A stretch of 64,000 nt of DNA. It comes from Pogostemon cablin. Taxonomy: Eukaryota; Streptophyta; Magnoliopsida; Lamiales; Lamiaceae. The stretch is from NCBI GenBank assembly GCA_023678885.1, contig CM043009.1, positions 13,447,117-13,511,116 of the forward strand, given 5' to 3'. The position numbers and the translations under genes were made by a program. Each line of letters starts with the position of its first letter. Position 1 is the stretch's first letter. Under the pieces are notes generated by a model. The model was not told where the DNA came from, made no database searches, and worked only from the letters and a program-made list of their open reading frames with translations. This document shows, piece after piece, positions 1 through 10,668 of this stretch.

Positions 1-450
1 ACCAATTGAAGATGCACAAAATGACCGAGAATATAGATTAAGAAAGCATAATTATATATAAAATAAATTCACAAGTAGTGTTGTACGGAGGACACACAAG
101 AGAGTTTAATTAATTCATAAATCCTTCAAAACCCTAGATCTACCAAAATGATTCTAACCCAGATGGTGCGAAGAACAATCGTGGGGGTTGGACAGATCTT
201 ACCCATATGTCTGGAAAATATAAGATAAATTAGAAAATGAATAAAACCCTAGATGCTGGAGTTGTCGCGTCCTTCTCCGTCTTGAATCCTCCTCTTGGTT
301 TTCCTCTTGATTCCACAGACAAATCTTCAACATGATGGATGGATGGAGGAAAGGATGTGGATGTTGGTTGGGGGGTAATCCCCCCCTTGTGGGGCGTAGT
401 ATGATTGTGTTGTTCTGTATTGTATATCTCTTGGTGTGATCTATATCCCC

Positions 451-457
451 TTTTATA
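451..457 (-). promoter_or_regulatory. LTR-F TATA box
   Basis: TATAAAA on the minus strand in a setting like the TATA boxes of Gypsy-B and Gypsy-C. It lies about 105 bp downstream, in the minus direction, of the hairpin-word array. Confidence 0.5.
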
Positions 458-561
458 CTTGTAAGCTCTCCTTATGGACCTAGGATGGGCTTTTTCTTGG
501 AAAATACACAAAAACACGTACTTGGGGTGTAAAAATATGGATCCGGCACTGTTCAGGCATG

Positions 562-692
562 TGGTTCAACCTAGGGCATGGTCGAACCATGGTCGAATCA
601 AAATCGATGATTTAACGTACTTCAGGCATTTTATTCGACCAACACAGCATGGTCGAACCAGTGGTTCGACCACTGGTCGTGGTCGAACCAGC
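562..692. repeat. Inverted-word hairpin array in LTR-F
   Basis: Five or more copies of TGGTCGAACC/GGTTCGACCA-like words. The clearest is a perfect inverted repeat near 651-673 with 11-bp arms TGGTCGAACCA and TGGTTCGACCA separated by one base. Same word class as in Gypsy-B and Gypsy-C. Confidence 0.8.
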
Positions 693-1190
693 TTGCGCCA
701 GCTTCACCGTTTCGCATATAACTTCCACATCCAGACTTCGATTTGAGTGATTCTTGCGCTCACGCAATTCTCTCTTTCTTGGATTCCTATCTATATAAAG
801 AAATCTAAAAAATCTAAGATATGAAGGTGTAACAAGTCATGTAAAGTAACATAACTGTTCTGTTCGGCACAGCTCGCGATGTCACCACTTTGATAATAAC
901 TTTCTCGTTTTGAATCCAATTGGGGTGTTCTTTATGCCAAAACGACCCTCTCTTCTATGGAATTCCAACCATATATCACTCTTCCTATTTAGAGCTCCAT
1001 AAAAACACAGAAAAATTACACAAGTTGGATGTGTGTTTTTCAGCATCATTGCACAAATTGCACCTTTTCTCCAACTTTGCACTTTTGATCCTTTTTCCAC
1101 CTAAAACATAATAAAACACCTCAAGTGCACCTTTTTCTCACATATATTTAATATAAAACACTTGTGCTAATATGACATCAATTCCCATCA

Positions 1191-1425
1191 ACAAGGTGTT
1201 AAATTGGACACTAAAACACGCTTATTTTCACTATCATCAATGCCATGAAAGTTGCAAACTTTGAGTGAAGAGTCATTTTTCATATTAGTTTTGAATGCTC
1301 ACTGGTTACTTTTCTCTTGTTGTGTTGTTACTTTCATTTACCTTTTAAGATGGAGTTCTTTGGTTATCTATCCTTTATGGTCTTGATTTGCTCGAGGACA
1401 AGCAAAGTTCAGGTGTGGGGAGATT
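1191..1425 (+). mobile_element. 3' internal end and polypurine tract of Gypsy element E
   Basis: Non-coding tail that contains CTCGAGGACAAGCAAAGTTC followed by the purine tract GGTGTGGGGAGA at about 1412-1423. Athila-like elements typically carry a CTCGGGACGAGCAA-type block just before the polypurine tract. The same arrangement appears, on the minus strand, next to the 3' LTRs of Gypsy-A and Gypsy-B. Confidence 0.75.
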
Positions 1426-2775
1426 TGATAAGTCATATTTTAGCACGATTATTTGGTTGGAATTCATGCTTATTTGATGGACTTATGTGTTAATTGGGGT
1501 GCTAAAACTAACTTATCTTGTCTTTTTAGAAACTAGTGCTTTGATGATGTAATTTGGTGTAAAATCAGGTTTTTAGTAGGATTTCAAGTCTGTACAGCTG
1601 GATCAACACTGATGGGCTTAGTGTTAGAAGAAACTGAGGGTAGAATCCGAGTAATTATGGAAAGTGGCAGCTGGAGATCTTTTCTCACGTTTAGGCAATT
1701 AAATCATCCCAAAATTAGGCTCATATCTTGTGAAATCACAAAGAAAAGATATAGAAAAGGAAAGGAGATTTTTTTGGAAGAAAAAGATTAGGAAAGAGAA
1801 TTAGGGTATCTTAGGGATCAAGACACATATATAGGAGAGATTTTCTAATCTCTCAACACACGTAATTCCTGGAGATTAGGAGCAGTGGTGATTTTCCTTC
1901 TCCAAGGCAGATTTGGAGCACGAAGATTCAAGAGCAATCATACATCATCGGTTTTTATATTTTAATTATGTTTTTTATCATGAACATGCGGGGCTAATCT
2001 CCATCTCTAGTTTAGGATTTCGTGAACTTCTGTTGAATGACAATTTAATTATTAAGGGTTTTCGTTGAATCTTTTGTGCAAATTTATTCTATTACATGCT
2101 TTGATTTTCTTTATAGCACTTTCATAATTATTTTAGTTTGGCCAACTAGTTTAATTATTTTATTGCTTAATGCTATTTCATGATCCATGATCCGTAATTG
2201 TTGTGAGGATTGAATTGAGTAGTAAATAGAGATAATTCCCTCTAGACCTAATAGGATCTAGGTTGTATGATTACTAGTCGATTTTCGTAGCCTAGTAATT
2301 CTATGTTTGGAGTCTTAATGCGTTTTCGAGTTCGAATCCATAGGGTCACTCGGGAATAGTTCAATTTAGTGGTCGTACCCTAATTGATGAACTTAAGAAC
2401 ATTCGGGTTGATTGGTTGTACAGTCAATCTAGGGATTTGAGTTAGAACATTTGGGTAGATGTTTAATTTATGTAATTAATTGATTTAGTAAACGGGAGGG
2501 GATCGTCATCCTAAACTAGGTTTGTCTCATTTGGTTAATTTAATAAATAAATTTCGTTCACTTTGCTAATTAAAAAATGAGTTAATTTATTATTCGTGTT
2601 ATTTACAGTTTTTCTCAAACAAAATTCCCTCTTATTTATTTTATTTGTTTTCAACACTTTAATTTAATTAAAATTTTATTATACTCTCTTGGGTTCGACC
2701 CGTACTCGTTGCTATACTCAGTATTGAATTGAGTCGGATAAAAATTCTATTTTGGTAGGCCGGCTCAGGCTATCA
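1426..2775 (+). mobile_element. 3' LTR of Gypsy element E
   Basis: It begins TGATAAGTCATATTTTAGCA directly after the polypurine tract and ends GGCTATCA, which gives TGATA/TATCA terminal inversion and a length of 1350 bp. A TATATAGG block near 1828 is a possible TATA box. The block GGGTTCGACCCGTACTCG near 2691 is typical of the U5 end of plant Gypsy LTRs. No partner LTR lies in the window, and I did not find a target duplication. Confidence 0.7.
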
Positions 2776-4742
2776 TATATTTCGTGTGACACCAATAATT
2801 ACAATGATTAATAAGAATTTGCAACACTTTGTTTGGTTAAACACACCCGCCTTCATGTGTATGCAATAATTTTCATAATTTCAACAGTGACATTTTGATT
2901 TTGCAGTTTCAAATAAACTACCTGGACAACATTTTTAGACTTGTTGAGAGATATTACATCTCAAACAAATGAATTTAATCATAATATCATACAATAACTT
3001 AAACTCAAATCATTCTTGAGTTAGAAGTTATTCACCAATTTCACGTATAAGAGTGTTCCCTCTTTTAAGGTAAACTAATAGCAAAAGAACAAATTCTAGA
3101 TGAATTCAACTGCTCTCAAATTTGTTTTATCATGCAAAATGTGAGAAATTTTGGCTTTGTGAATATACCCGAAAATTTTAGGAAATATTTATTTTACTAT
3201 CACTCCATCTCATCACAAACCTCTCAGTCATTTTTTCTTGAATTACTCAATACTGGAAATAGATTCCTTACGTCTTAAGCCTTTAAATTATATATCTTCC
3301 CTAGCATAATACGTATTAATAGAATAAGGAAAAACTTGCAGATAATTTGTTTTAATTTTTGTCGCACTTATATATTACATTATAGTATGGGTATCCATAC
3401 AAAAATTAATAAAATTTATTAAAAATTAAATCTCCTAAAAAAGCAATTAATCACATTATGCCAGTATGCATAGTAGCTTGATTTGACACTAAAAGTAAAA
3501 AATCAAAGAAATAATTAAAATTATACCTTGTGAAGGCGAAAACATGAGCCTTGAACGTATATCACCATGTCAGGATTTCACTTGGAACTATCCCCAAACA
3601 TATTTTTCACTTTTTTAAATAATTAAAGCATCTAAAATAGATCTACAGGAAAGAAAAATAAATATTAATTAATACATTTGTACCATGGATGTTCCTTGGT
3701 GGTGCAAAACTGAGGTGTTGGTTAAGGTAAAGATATCAGAGATGGTATTGTGGATGATAATAATTAATTTTCATCTTCTTCTTCATAAATTGTACCCACA
3801 ACACCGATTCATTCCATCCTCTCACTCTCATATCCATCAACTGCTCCCTTCTCTCTATCCTCTCTTAATATTCAAAACTATCTATTCCTTTAATTTAAGA
3901 GAGAGAATCGTGGAAAGAATGAATAGGAAAATCACCCAACAATTAAGTGAGATTGGCTTTTGTTTAACAAATTTTCATAGATAAAAAGTTAAGAATTAGT
4001 TAGTTTGAAAATTTTTAAGTAAATTTATAAGAATTTAAATATTTAAATTACTTATAGAAACTTTAAATAATTTTATTTAAATTTCATAATATTTTTTTAT
4101 TTTTCTGAACAATATAGGAAAAGAGATAATTTTAACATAAAATTTCTAAACATTATAGAAAAATATAATCATCATGCAATTTCAAATTTCCAAAGCAAAC
4201 TAAGAGTTTGATAACTTAGTTGAATACATGAACTTTCTAATTTACTTAGAGAAACAAAAACAGATAGCAGATACTCCTATAATACAGGTATTCTTATTGA
4301 CATGTACTAAGACATTCTATGCAAATTTTGAACACATTACATATAATAACTTGTATCTGTCAATTATATATCTGTAGCAGAGTACTAAGAAATAAGTCAA
4401 TTTCATCTAACTCATTAGATGTATCGTTGAGGTTCACCTAATTCCTATGTGACTACCTACCTCTAGCCTCTATCCAATAGCTTTTGGCTAATCTGTCCTA
4501 TCCAACACCATTTGACTGTTATACCAAAACTTAAAATACATATATATCCTGGTGGAATCTACCTGAACTCAGGCATAATGTTGTGGCATCAAAGAAATAT
4601 GCTTTGACAAAAGAAGAAAGGTGTTATAGTGCAACATAAAGCCTTAAACTCCAGTTGGTATTCACACTATCACATGTTGCTTCCAATTTGGCCAAATGTG
4701 AAAGCAATGTTAGCAATTGCTAATAGATTAGTGAATATGTAA
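2776..4742. other. Non-coding AT-rich intergenic DNA
   Basis: Long A/T tracts, no extended coding frame and no terminal inverted repeats that I could pair. The open frame at 3685-3984 has no recognisable domain and looks like chance. This is probably older host sequence between element E and element D. Confidence 0.5.
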
Positions 4743-4946
4743 TCAAGAGAAGTGTGTTGAGGGAGGCATCCATGCGTTTTGAGGTGGGTCATCAATGCAG
4801 GCCATATGCCCAATCCTATTGCACCTCATTTGCTCTCTACCAAATATATTTTCAATTGTGTAATGAGATTTCTCTCTGTTATATGACCTGTGACATATGA
4901 TTATAACAAAAACGATCAAAAGAAGAAGAAATTTTAACATCAACAT
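4743..4946 (-). CDS. Candidate small secreted peptide ORF (67 aa), unrecognised
   Basis: The frame starts at ATG 4946 and encodes 67 residues. Residues 1-19 (MLMLKFLLLLIVFVIIICH) form a clear hydrophobic segment like a signal peptide or membrane anchor. The remainder is polar and basic, with two cysteines about eight residues apart and a Pro-rich tail near PPQNAWMPP. The layout would suit a plant secreted peptide precursor, but I recognise no family and see no TATA box or intron that would support a gene. It lies in the only stretch of the window that is not obviously transposon-derived. Chance is a real alternative. Confidence 0.25.
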   Translation of the reverse strand: MLMLKFLLLLIVFVIIICHRSYNREKSHYTIENIFGREQMRCNRIGHMACIDDPPQNAWMPPSTHFS

Positions 4947-5526
4947 ATCAAGATTCTTGTAACAAGATCATCATTACCATGGTTGATGGAAAGTTTCAAA
5001 ATAGAGAAAAACATGTGAAACAACAAATACACATGGGTTAATAGAAATTCACACCCTTAATGGTTTAAAGCGAGATAGAACTAAGCTTTTTGGCTTTTAG
5101 ACTCAAAGAAAAAACCTACAAGGGAATCTCTACTCCACTTTATTCGCAACTAATGCAAGCCATTTCCTTTCCGTATGAATAAAATAATAGTATCAAATGA
5201 TGTAGCCCTAATATTTTAATTTTTATCTAAAAAAATGAGACATAATCAAGCAAAGTACATAAATTTGGAAGGCATACCATAAAAACATATGGTTGGATTT
5301 GTATTATTGTGTTGGATAACTTATAGAATGCATCGCGCCTTTTCAGCTAAGGCGCGATATTGGATCGAAGCAACCACATTGACAAACACATTCTTTTTAA
5401 TTGAAGCATCTCAACACTTTACCAAAGCAAGTAATTACCTGGTCTTTAAGCCTCAATGTATATAAAATCAAATCATAATCGAAAGTAGCTAACACTTTAG
5501 TTTTCATTTCGCACCGAACATCAAGC
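4947..5526. other. Intergenic DNA, nothing recognised
   Basis: AT-rich, no coding frame. A short inverted pair GGCGCGAT / ATCGCGCC surrounds about 5335-5360. Confidence 0.4.
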
Positions 5527-5601
5527 CGTTGCCTGCAGCTTGTACTTCCTGTTTTGCAGAGTTATGAGCTGATTATTGGATCCAGTGGACCCCAAAATCT
5601 G
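5527..5601 (-). pseudogene. Candidate last exon of an unidentified gene (fragment)
   Basis: Read on the minus strand, a polypyrimidine tract and AG (TTTTATCTTTTCAG) lead into an open frame of about 25 codons ending in TGA. It reads ILGSTGSNNQ, then LITLQNRKYKLQATA. The base composition is more balanced than its surroundings and the residues look protein-like. I cannot name the gene. Upstream exons would lie at higher coordinates, but element D begins at 6321 and no further exon was recognised, so this would be a truncated relic if real. Confidence 0.25.
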
Positions 5602-6320
5602 AAAAGATAAAACACAAATCAATACATCATTAACAATCACTATAGTGTGACCCAAATAATATCATCAAATCAATAACTAAATATTACAAATTCTTGAACT
5701 CAGAATACACGTGTATGTAAAAAAACATGCCAATAAAGAATAAACAAATGGGAACAATGTGCAATATTATTATATGTAAGCATTTCCATTGTAGACTATG
5801 CCAAAGAGCGACGTGTATCCTCCATGAAGCAATAAAGAGGCTTTAATAATAAATGTTGGGACCATGTCGATTTTTAGTAAAGGAATATCTCTTTATTTAC
5901 ATCTCTATAATTTAATCTCATAAAAAATGAGTAAATCACAATCTCTTTAGTAATAATTAATTATAAATAACACAATAATATCTCTACAAATCAACATTAA
6001 TTACTAAATAAGTCACATACTAAAATACTAAGCAAGAACTAGCATGATAATTAAACATTGGAGATAACATTAATTTAAAAAATAATTTAATAGTATAATT
6101 TAATTCTTTAAATTACATACTTATTATAATGAAATAAAAACTATTAATTTATATTTATTAAAAAATTTTGTATGATTGATAAACATTGTTTACTTTTAAT
6201 TGAAATTCTTGTATATCTATTGAAGTTAAAACTCTTTTATTAACCGTCAAATAGCATCATTTTTTTTATTTGCTTAAATATTCACTCTGAATGCTCAATA
6301 TTTATTTTCATCTAAGTCGA
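5602..6320. other. Intergenic or possible intronic DNA
   Basis: Very AT-rich with no supported exon. A short GC-richer patch near 5790-5860 could be relic coding sequence, but no frame is convincing. Confidence 0.35.
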
Positions 6321-6390
6321 TGATCAGAGTAGAAATTTCTATTTTTAGGGCCTTTTTATAGAATGGTTTTATGTAATTATACTTGGATTT

Positions 6391-6548
6391 CATGATTAAG
6401 TGCCTTAAATTGCGCGATATTTGAGAATATTCGGAGAATTGATACTTTGGTGAAATTTGTGTGATTTTTCATGATTAAGTGCCTTAAATTGTGAGATATT
6501 TGTAAATATTTGGAGAATTGGTACTTTGGTGGAATTTATGTGATTTTC
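6391..6548 (+). repeat. 79-bp tandem duplication in LTR-D
   Basis: Two adjacent copies, 6391-6469 and 6470-6548, both starting CATGATTAAGTGCCTTAAAT. They differ at several positions, so the duplication is not recent. Confidence 0.85.
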
Positions 6549-6660
6549 AGGTAAAAATAGATTCTAGACGTGAAAAGAAAGATGTAGGAAAAAATAGAGC
6601 TTAATTTAGAGTTGAAACGAGGGAGAACAAACTGAAACAAAATGTGCTGAAAACTGCACC

Positions 6661-6820
6661 AACTCAACTCGAGCTTGGAGCTCGACCATCAGAGGGTGGT
6701 TGAGTTCGAACACTCACGACTCCAACTCGGCCCCGACAGGAAGTCTAGTTCCGAACTCGACCCGAGCTCGAGCCCTATTACTGAGCTCGACTAGGAGTCA
6801 CAAACTCGACTCGAGTTCGT
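6661..6820. repeat. CTCGAG/GAGCTCGACC word array in LTR-D
   Basis: About ten copies of short words of the type GAGCTCGAC, ACTCGACC and CTCGAGC in both orientations. It is preceded by CTGAAAACTGCACC, which resembles the spacer used in the TTCGACC arrays of the Gypsy elements. Confidence 0.7.
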
Positions 6821-9078
6821 GCAAAAGTCATAAAATTAGCTAAAATTCTAGAATCTTTCCCAACTTGGATATTTAACTCCTTCCAGTAGTTCTAAAAATT
6901 CATTTACACTTCCAAATCGAAAACATAATTTTCACCTACATTTTCATACACCCTCGTCCATTCTATTTCTTCATTTATTCATCAATTCCTTCCATGAATC
7001 TCCATCAAATTCACTAAATATTCCATCACCATCAACAATCTAAGGAGGAGCAATCAACTTGAAGAGGATTTGTGCATTCTTCTCAAGTGATAAGGGAAGC
7101 CATCAACCTTTTGAATTGTTCATTTTCTAATTTTATAGCAACAATGGTTTGTAATCGAATTTACATTGAATTTGTGATGATGTTGCAAGGCTAGTCTCAT
7201 TTGTGAGGCTAGAAATATAATTGTTTGAGGAATATGTAGAATTGCACACCAAATGTTAGATAAATTGATTATTATGAATATTTTCTATCATGAATGCTTA
7301 TTCTCATCTTATGCTATTAGTTGTGTGGTTATTTGATCATGGCATGTGACAAGGTAAGTCCTTGATTGTATGTTATGATTAAGTAATTGAATCATTGATA
7401 GCATGAGATTACTCTATTAGTATGACTTGAAATTGAAATACATCCAATGCATGCTTAGACCTCATGATAAGACATTAGTGATTATTACTTATGAAATTGT
7501 TTAACCTAATGAGGGGAACCAAGTCAATACTCACTTGACCTTAGAAATGGAATATAGGAAAACGTCCCTACCTACTAGAGAAAATTTTTGTTATAATATC
7601 TTTATACCAGTATATTAATATCCATAATTACTTATAGGAATAGTGAGGATTGAAGACACTCTTAGTGAGTGCCCTTAATATCATAACATTGTTTTCATCA
7701 ATGCATGTATGTGTGTGAGTCTATATATGCCTTTTTCCTAATTTTGTTAGTCTTGCATACTTTTTAGATTATTCTACCTTCATCCATCTTCCATCCCATT
7801 TGTATTTTTTTAATTATATGTTATTGCTTTTTTAGTTGTTAATTGTAGTATAACTCTAACCTCTATCATTGATTCGTCCTTCAAGAGTGGGCATTTCTCG
7901 AATACGGATACACGTACTTTCTCCCTTGGGATCGATATATTTTATTACTTGGTCACTGAACTTAATCGCTTTTTTAGTAAAATGTCAAGAGCAAGTGTAC
8001 TCTATCGTTGTTGTATACGCGTAACCAAGTGCAAAATTTATAAGATTGTCGTCCCAAGGGAAAGCAAACATTGGCTAGTATCCAAATTGTTCATCGATTT
8101 ATGCTTTGTAAAGATAATATGTTTGAAGGTTTGGTATTAAAACTAATGCTTAAGATTCTACTCAAGTAACTAGAATGTAAACTAGCTAAGTAAATGATCA
8201 AATAACGAGCAAATGACTAATAGAATGGATGTAGAATACACTTGAGATGAGAGCAAGGCTAATCATACTTATAGTTGAGACTTGAGCTAGATATGTAAAA
8301 CCCTTCATAGTAATTCTCATTAACTTGTGGATTAAAAGCAATCACAAATTTACCCCTAGTCCCTATGGCCAATGCAACTAGGTTCTCGACTCTTTTATAA
8401 GCCTAAGTCTCCTAATATTGGTCTTAATCTCAATTCCCTTAAGGTACTATGATCATAAGTTAGTTCTTTTCACTCAATTACTTAAGTGTCCCTCTATGAA
8501 TGTTCTAAGTCTAAGGAGGGTATGGTTTACCTCCCCTTATACTAACATGCATGCACAACTCAATATATGATTCAATTAAAACTTTACTCACAACATTGGA
8601 ATGACCATCCTAATATAATGAATAGAGAATTTAATCACACATACATTGAAATGAAATATGATTGATATATCATAGAAGAAAATCCACAAATCAATTCAAA
8701 TCACTACTCAAGTTTTACATATCTAACTCTTCCCCTCAACCACTCATATGACTAGCCCCACTATAAAACTAGCCACTAAACATGGTAATTAATTCAATAC
8801 AAAGTAGATTTGCTTTCCTTGCATAGGAAAAGCCTTCCTCCTCTTCAATTGACCAACTTCTTCAATAATTGATGCTCCAATCTTCTCAAATGGTGGTAGG
8901 ATGGATGGGATGAAGGTTTTATTGATTGAATGTGTAGATCAAATTGTGATTTGATGGATCTAGATGGTAGAGATGGAAGATGGATCTACTATGTGAGGAA
9001 ATGTGGTGTTTTGGGGTGAGTAACTGCTCTAATCTGATCTCTAATGAATTCCCCTTCTAAATTTTGCACAAGTCATGG

Positions 9079-9085
9079 TTTTATA
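9079..9085 (-). promoter_or_regulatory. Solo LTR TATA box
   Basis: GATATAAAACC on the minus strand, about 60 bp downstream (in the minus direction) of the CACGG/CCGTG word array. Confidence 0.4.
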
Positions 9086-9146
9086 TCACTTATAGACCTT
9101 CTAGAAGCTTCCAAAATATTCTGAAAATTACACAGGATTTTGCACC

Positions 9147-9440
9147 TACACGGTCCGTGTAGCAGCACATGGCCCGTGTAGGGCACATCTACTTCGGCGT
9201 GTTGTGCGTGCTTCCGGACACGGCTCGAGCTGCACTACAAGGCCTTGGTAATGGCCGTGTAGCATTTTCTGACAACAATGCACGACTTTTTCTTACAGGG
9301 CCGTGCTCTGCACACGGGGCGTGCAGCGACGCATGGCCCGTGCACCAGCGCACAGTCATCCTTCTGGGCGAGCAGCGAGTTCTGATGACACTACACGACT
9401 GTTGGGTACAGGGCCGTGTTCTGCACACAGTCCGTGTACC
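9147..9440. repeat. CACGG/CCGTG inverted-word array in the solo LTR
   Basis: Around nine words of the type GGCCCGTGTA, ACACGGTCCGTG and GGGCCGTGTTCTGCACAC, often as adjacent inverted pairs. The array is preceded by ATTTTGCACC, the same spacer seen in the TTCGACC arrays. It is much richer in GC than its neighbourhood. Confidence 0.8.
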
Positions 9441-9667
9441 AACTTGTCCTATTCTCTCATTTTCTTTTTGCTCCTGACTCTGTTTTCGTCTGTTCCTTGA
9501 CATGTTTTGCACTTATTAAAGCCCATTTACACAATTCTATAAATTTATACCACATTCCTCAAATTAACAATAACTCCACCAAAATTAACACACATATGGA
9601 TAAAAACATCCGAAAATACACAAATAATGTCACTAAAATCTAGGTGAAAATGACAACGATCAGTCAC

Positions 9668-9729
9668 CACGTTCTAACCAGCGATAGAGTATACTTGCTA
9701 TTTATTTCGCATTAAGAGAAGATCGATCA
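9668..9729 (+). mobile_element. 5' LTR of element D, second part
   Basis: It resumes LTR-D after the solo LTR and ends GATCGATCA. The text CGATAGAGTATACTTGCT resembles the U5 end of the solo LTR, so the two LTR families are related. Confidence 0.7.
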
Positions 9730-9735
9730 TGTTTT

Positions 9736-9753
9736 TGGCGCCATTGTCAGGGA
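9736..9753 (+). promoter_or_regulatory. Primer binding site of element D
   Basis: TGGCGCCATTGTCAGGGA, a slightly diverged form of the TGGCGCCGTTGCCGGGGA site typical of Athila-type Gypsy elements, usually assigned to tRNA-Asp. It lies 6 bp after the LTR end. Confidence 0.8.
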
Positions 9754-10638
9754 AAAAGGCATCAGTGTAACATGTTTGAATTTGTTAGCTCTACTAAGGA
9801 TATTTTTATTATTTTTGCATCCTATATTTGCTTTGAAATTTTTGTTCTAACTTGTTCTTCTTGATAAGTACACCAACCTTAGTAGAAGAGAATGAGCAAC
9901 CAAAAATAGTAAGTAAAGAGAAATTGTAGTAGGTCCTTCAAAGAGAAGATGAACGTGGACCAATATTACAACAATGGAGGAAATGGGGTATGGCAACGAG
10001 CTTACAATGATAGTACATCCCGACCATATTATGGCTATACTTATACTCCATCAAGTTCTTTTAATAACTTCTTCTCACAAACTTTCACCCAAGTTTTTCA
10101 AGCTATGAGCCTCAAAATGCCTACTTAATGTCTACTTCTGACATTATTGGGGTACACGTGTGGAACATGCCTAACTATCAAATGGACAATGGATCTTGTA
10201 TGCAAAACAGGTATGTCCAAGGGAATTTCAAAGGAAAATTTTCTTATTGTCAAGAAGAATGCCCACCGGATGAGGAAGGAGGACTTTCCGTTCAAGATCA
10301 ACTAGATCACATAATGGAAATGCTCAAGGAATATATTAAGGAAAGAAAGAAGGAAAGAGAGGTCAGAGAGAAGAGGTTTGAAACGTTGGAACAGTGAGTG
10401 GAGGAACTTGCTATGAGAGTAAAGAACCATCATCACATAGCAAGGTTGTTGAGTTGTCAAGCAAAATTTTACAAGAGGGGAATTCTCACTTGAAGCCTAC
10501 TATTCAAACTCCGGAGGAAGAAGAAAGCTTGGATGAGGGAAGTTTAAGTGAAGAAGAGTCCATATAGACTAAAGAAGAACATGAATGAGAATAATTGAAG
10601 GATGAGATTGAAATGTTAAATTTCATGTACTTCTTAAT
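9754..10638 (+). pseudogene. Leader and broken gag-like ORF of element D
   Basis: A frame from ATG 9949 to TAA 10126-10128 encodes an Asn/Tyr/Ser-rich peptide of 59 residues. A second frame at 10128-10397 (89 aa) continues the sense after a frameshift: the residues just before its ATG read SYEPQNAYL. The second frame ends in a Lys/Glu-rich helix likely to form a coiled coil. This placement, directly after a primer site, suggests the start of gag or a leader ORF, but I see no clear gag signature. Copia-C truncates it at 10638. The rest of element D should resume beyond the right edge of the window. Confidence 0.5.
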
Positions 10639-10668
10639 GTTGGCGTTCGATCGTTTGGTTAACGTGAA
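10639..10668 (-). mobile_element. Copia-C: outer 30 bp of its 3' LTR
   Basis: The 30 bp begin TGTTGGCGTTCGATCG and match the start of the Copia-A LTR with one mismatch. The LTR stops at GTGAA (10664-10668) because Gypsy-A is inserted there. It resumes at 41438 with a second GTGAA and continues CCATTAGGGTTCC exactly as in Copia-A. Confidence 0.9.

Larger units (their letters stand above)
1..1190 (-). mobile_element. Gypsy-type LTR fragment (LTR-F), open at the left edge
   Basis: The stretch shares blocks with the Gypsy LTRs further right: the CACAAGTAGTGTTGTACGG block near 66-90, a minus-strand TATAAAA, an array of GGTCGAACC/GGTTCGACC words, and an end in CCCATCA at 1190. The order of blocks gives minus orientation. 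No polypurine tract follows position 1190, so this is a solo LTR or the outer 5' LTR of a minus-strand element rather than an inner 3' LTR. It abuts the 3' end of element E. Short open frames at 230-517, 474-746 and 882-1111 have no recognisable product. Confidence 0.75.
6321..7956 (+). mobile_element. 5' LTR of Gypsy element D, first part
   Basis: It begins TGATCAGAG at 6321. It is interrupted at 7956 by a solo LTR and resumes at 9668, ending GATCGATCA at 9729, so its termini are mutually inverted. A primer site follows. A 79-bp tandem duplication and a word array (described separately) lie inside. Its partner 3' LTR is outside the window. Confidence 0.7.
7957..9662 (-). mobile_element. Solo LTR inserted in LTR-D
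   Basis: The 1706-bp block begins TGAACTTAATCG and ends GACAACGATCA. It is flanked by the 5-bp duplication GTCAC at 7952-7956 and 9663-9667. The U5-like end, with the word CTCTTGAC and a CCCTTGGGACGACAA block on the minus strand, lies at the left, which sets minus orientation. No internal region remains, as expected after LTR-LTR recombination. Open frames at 9169-9512 only reflect its GC-rich word array. Confidence 0.85.

Noticed and set aside
9169..9512. Frames of about 100 residues on both strands
   Set aside because: They follow the GC-rich CACGG/CCGTG array in the solo LTR, and no domain is present.
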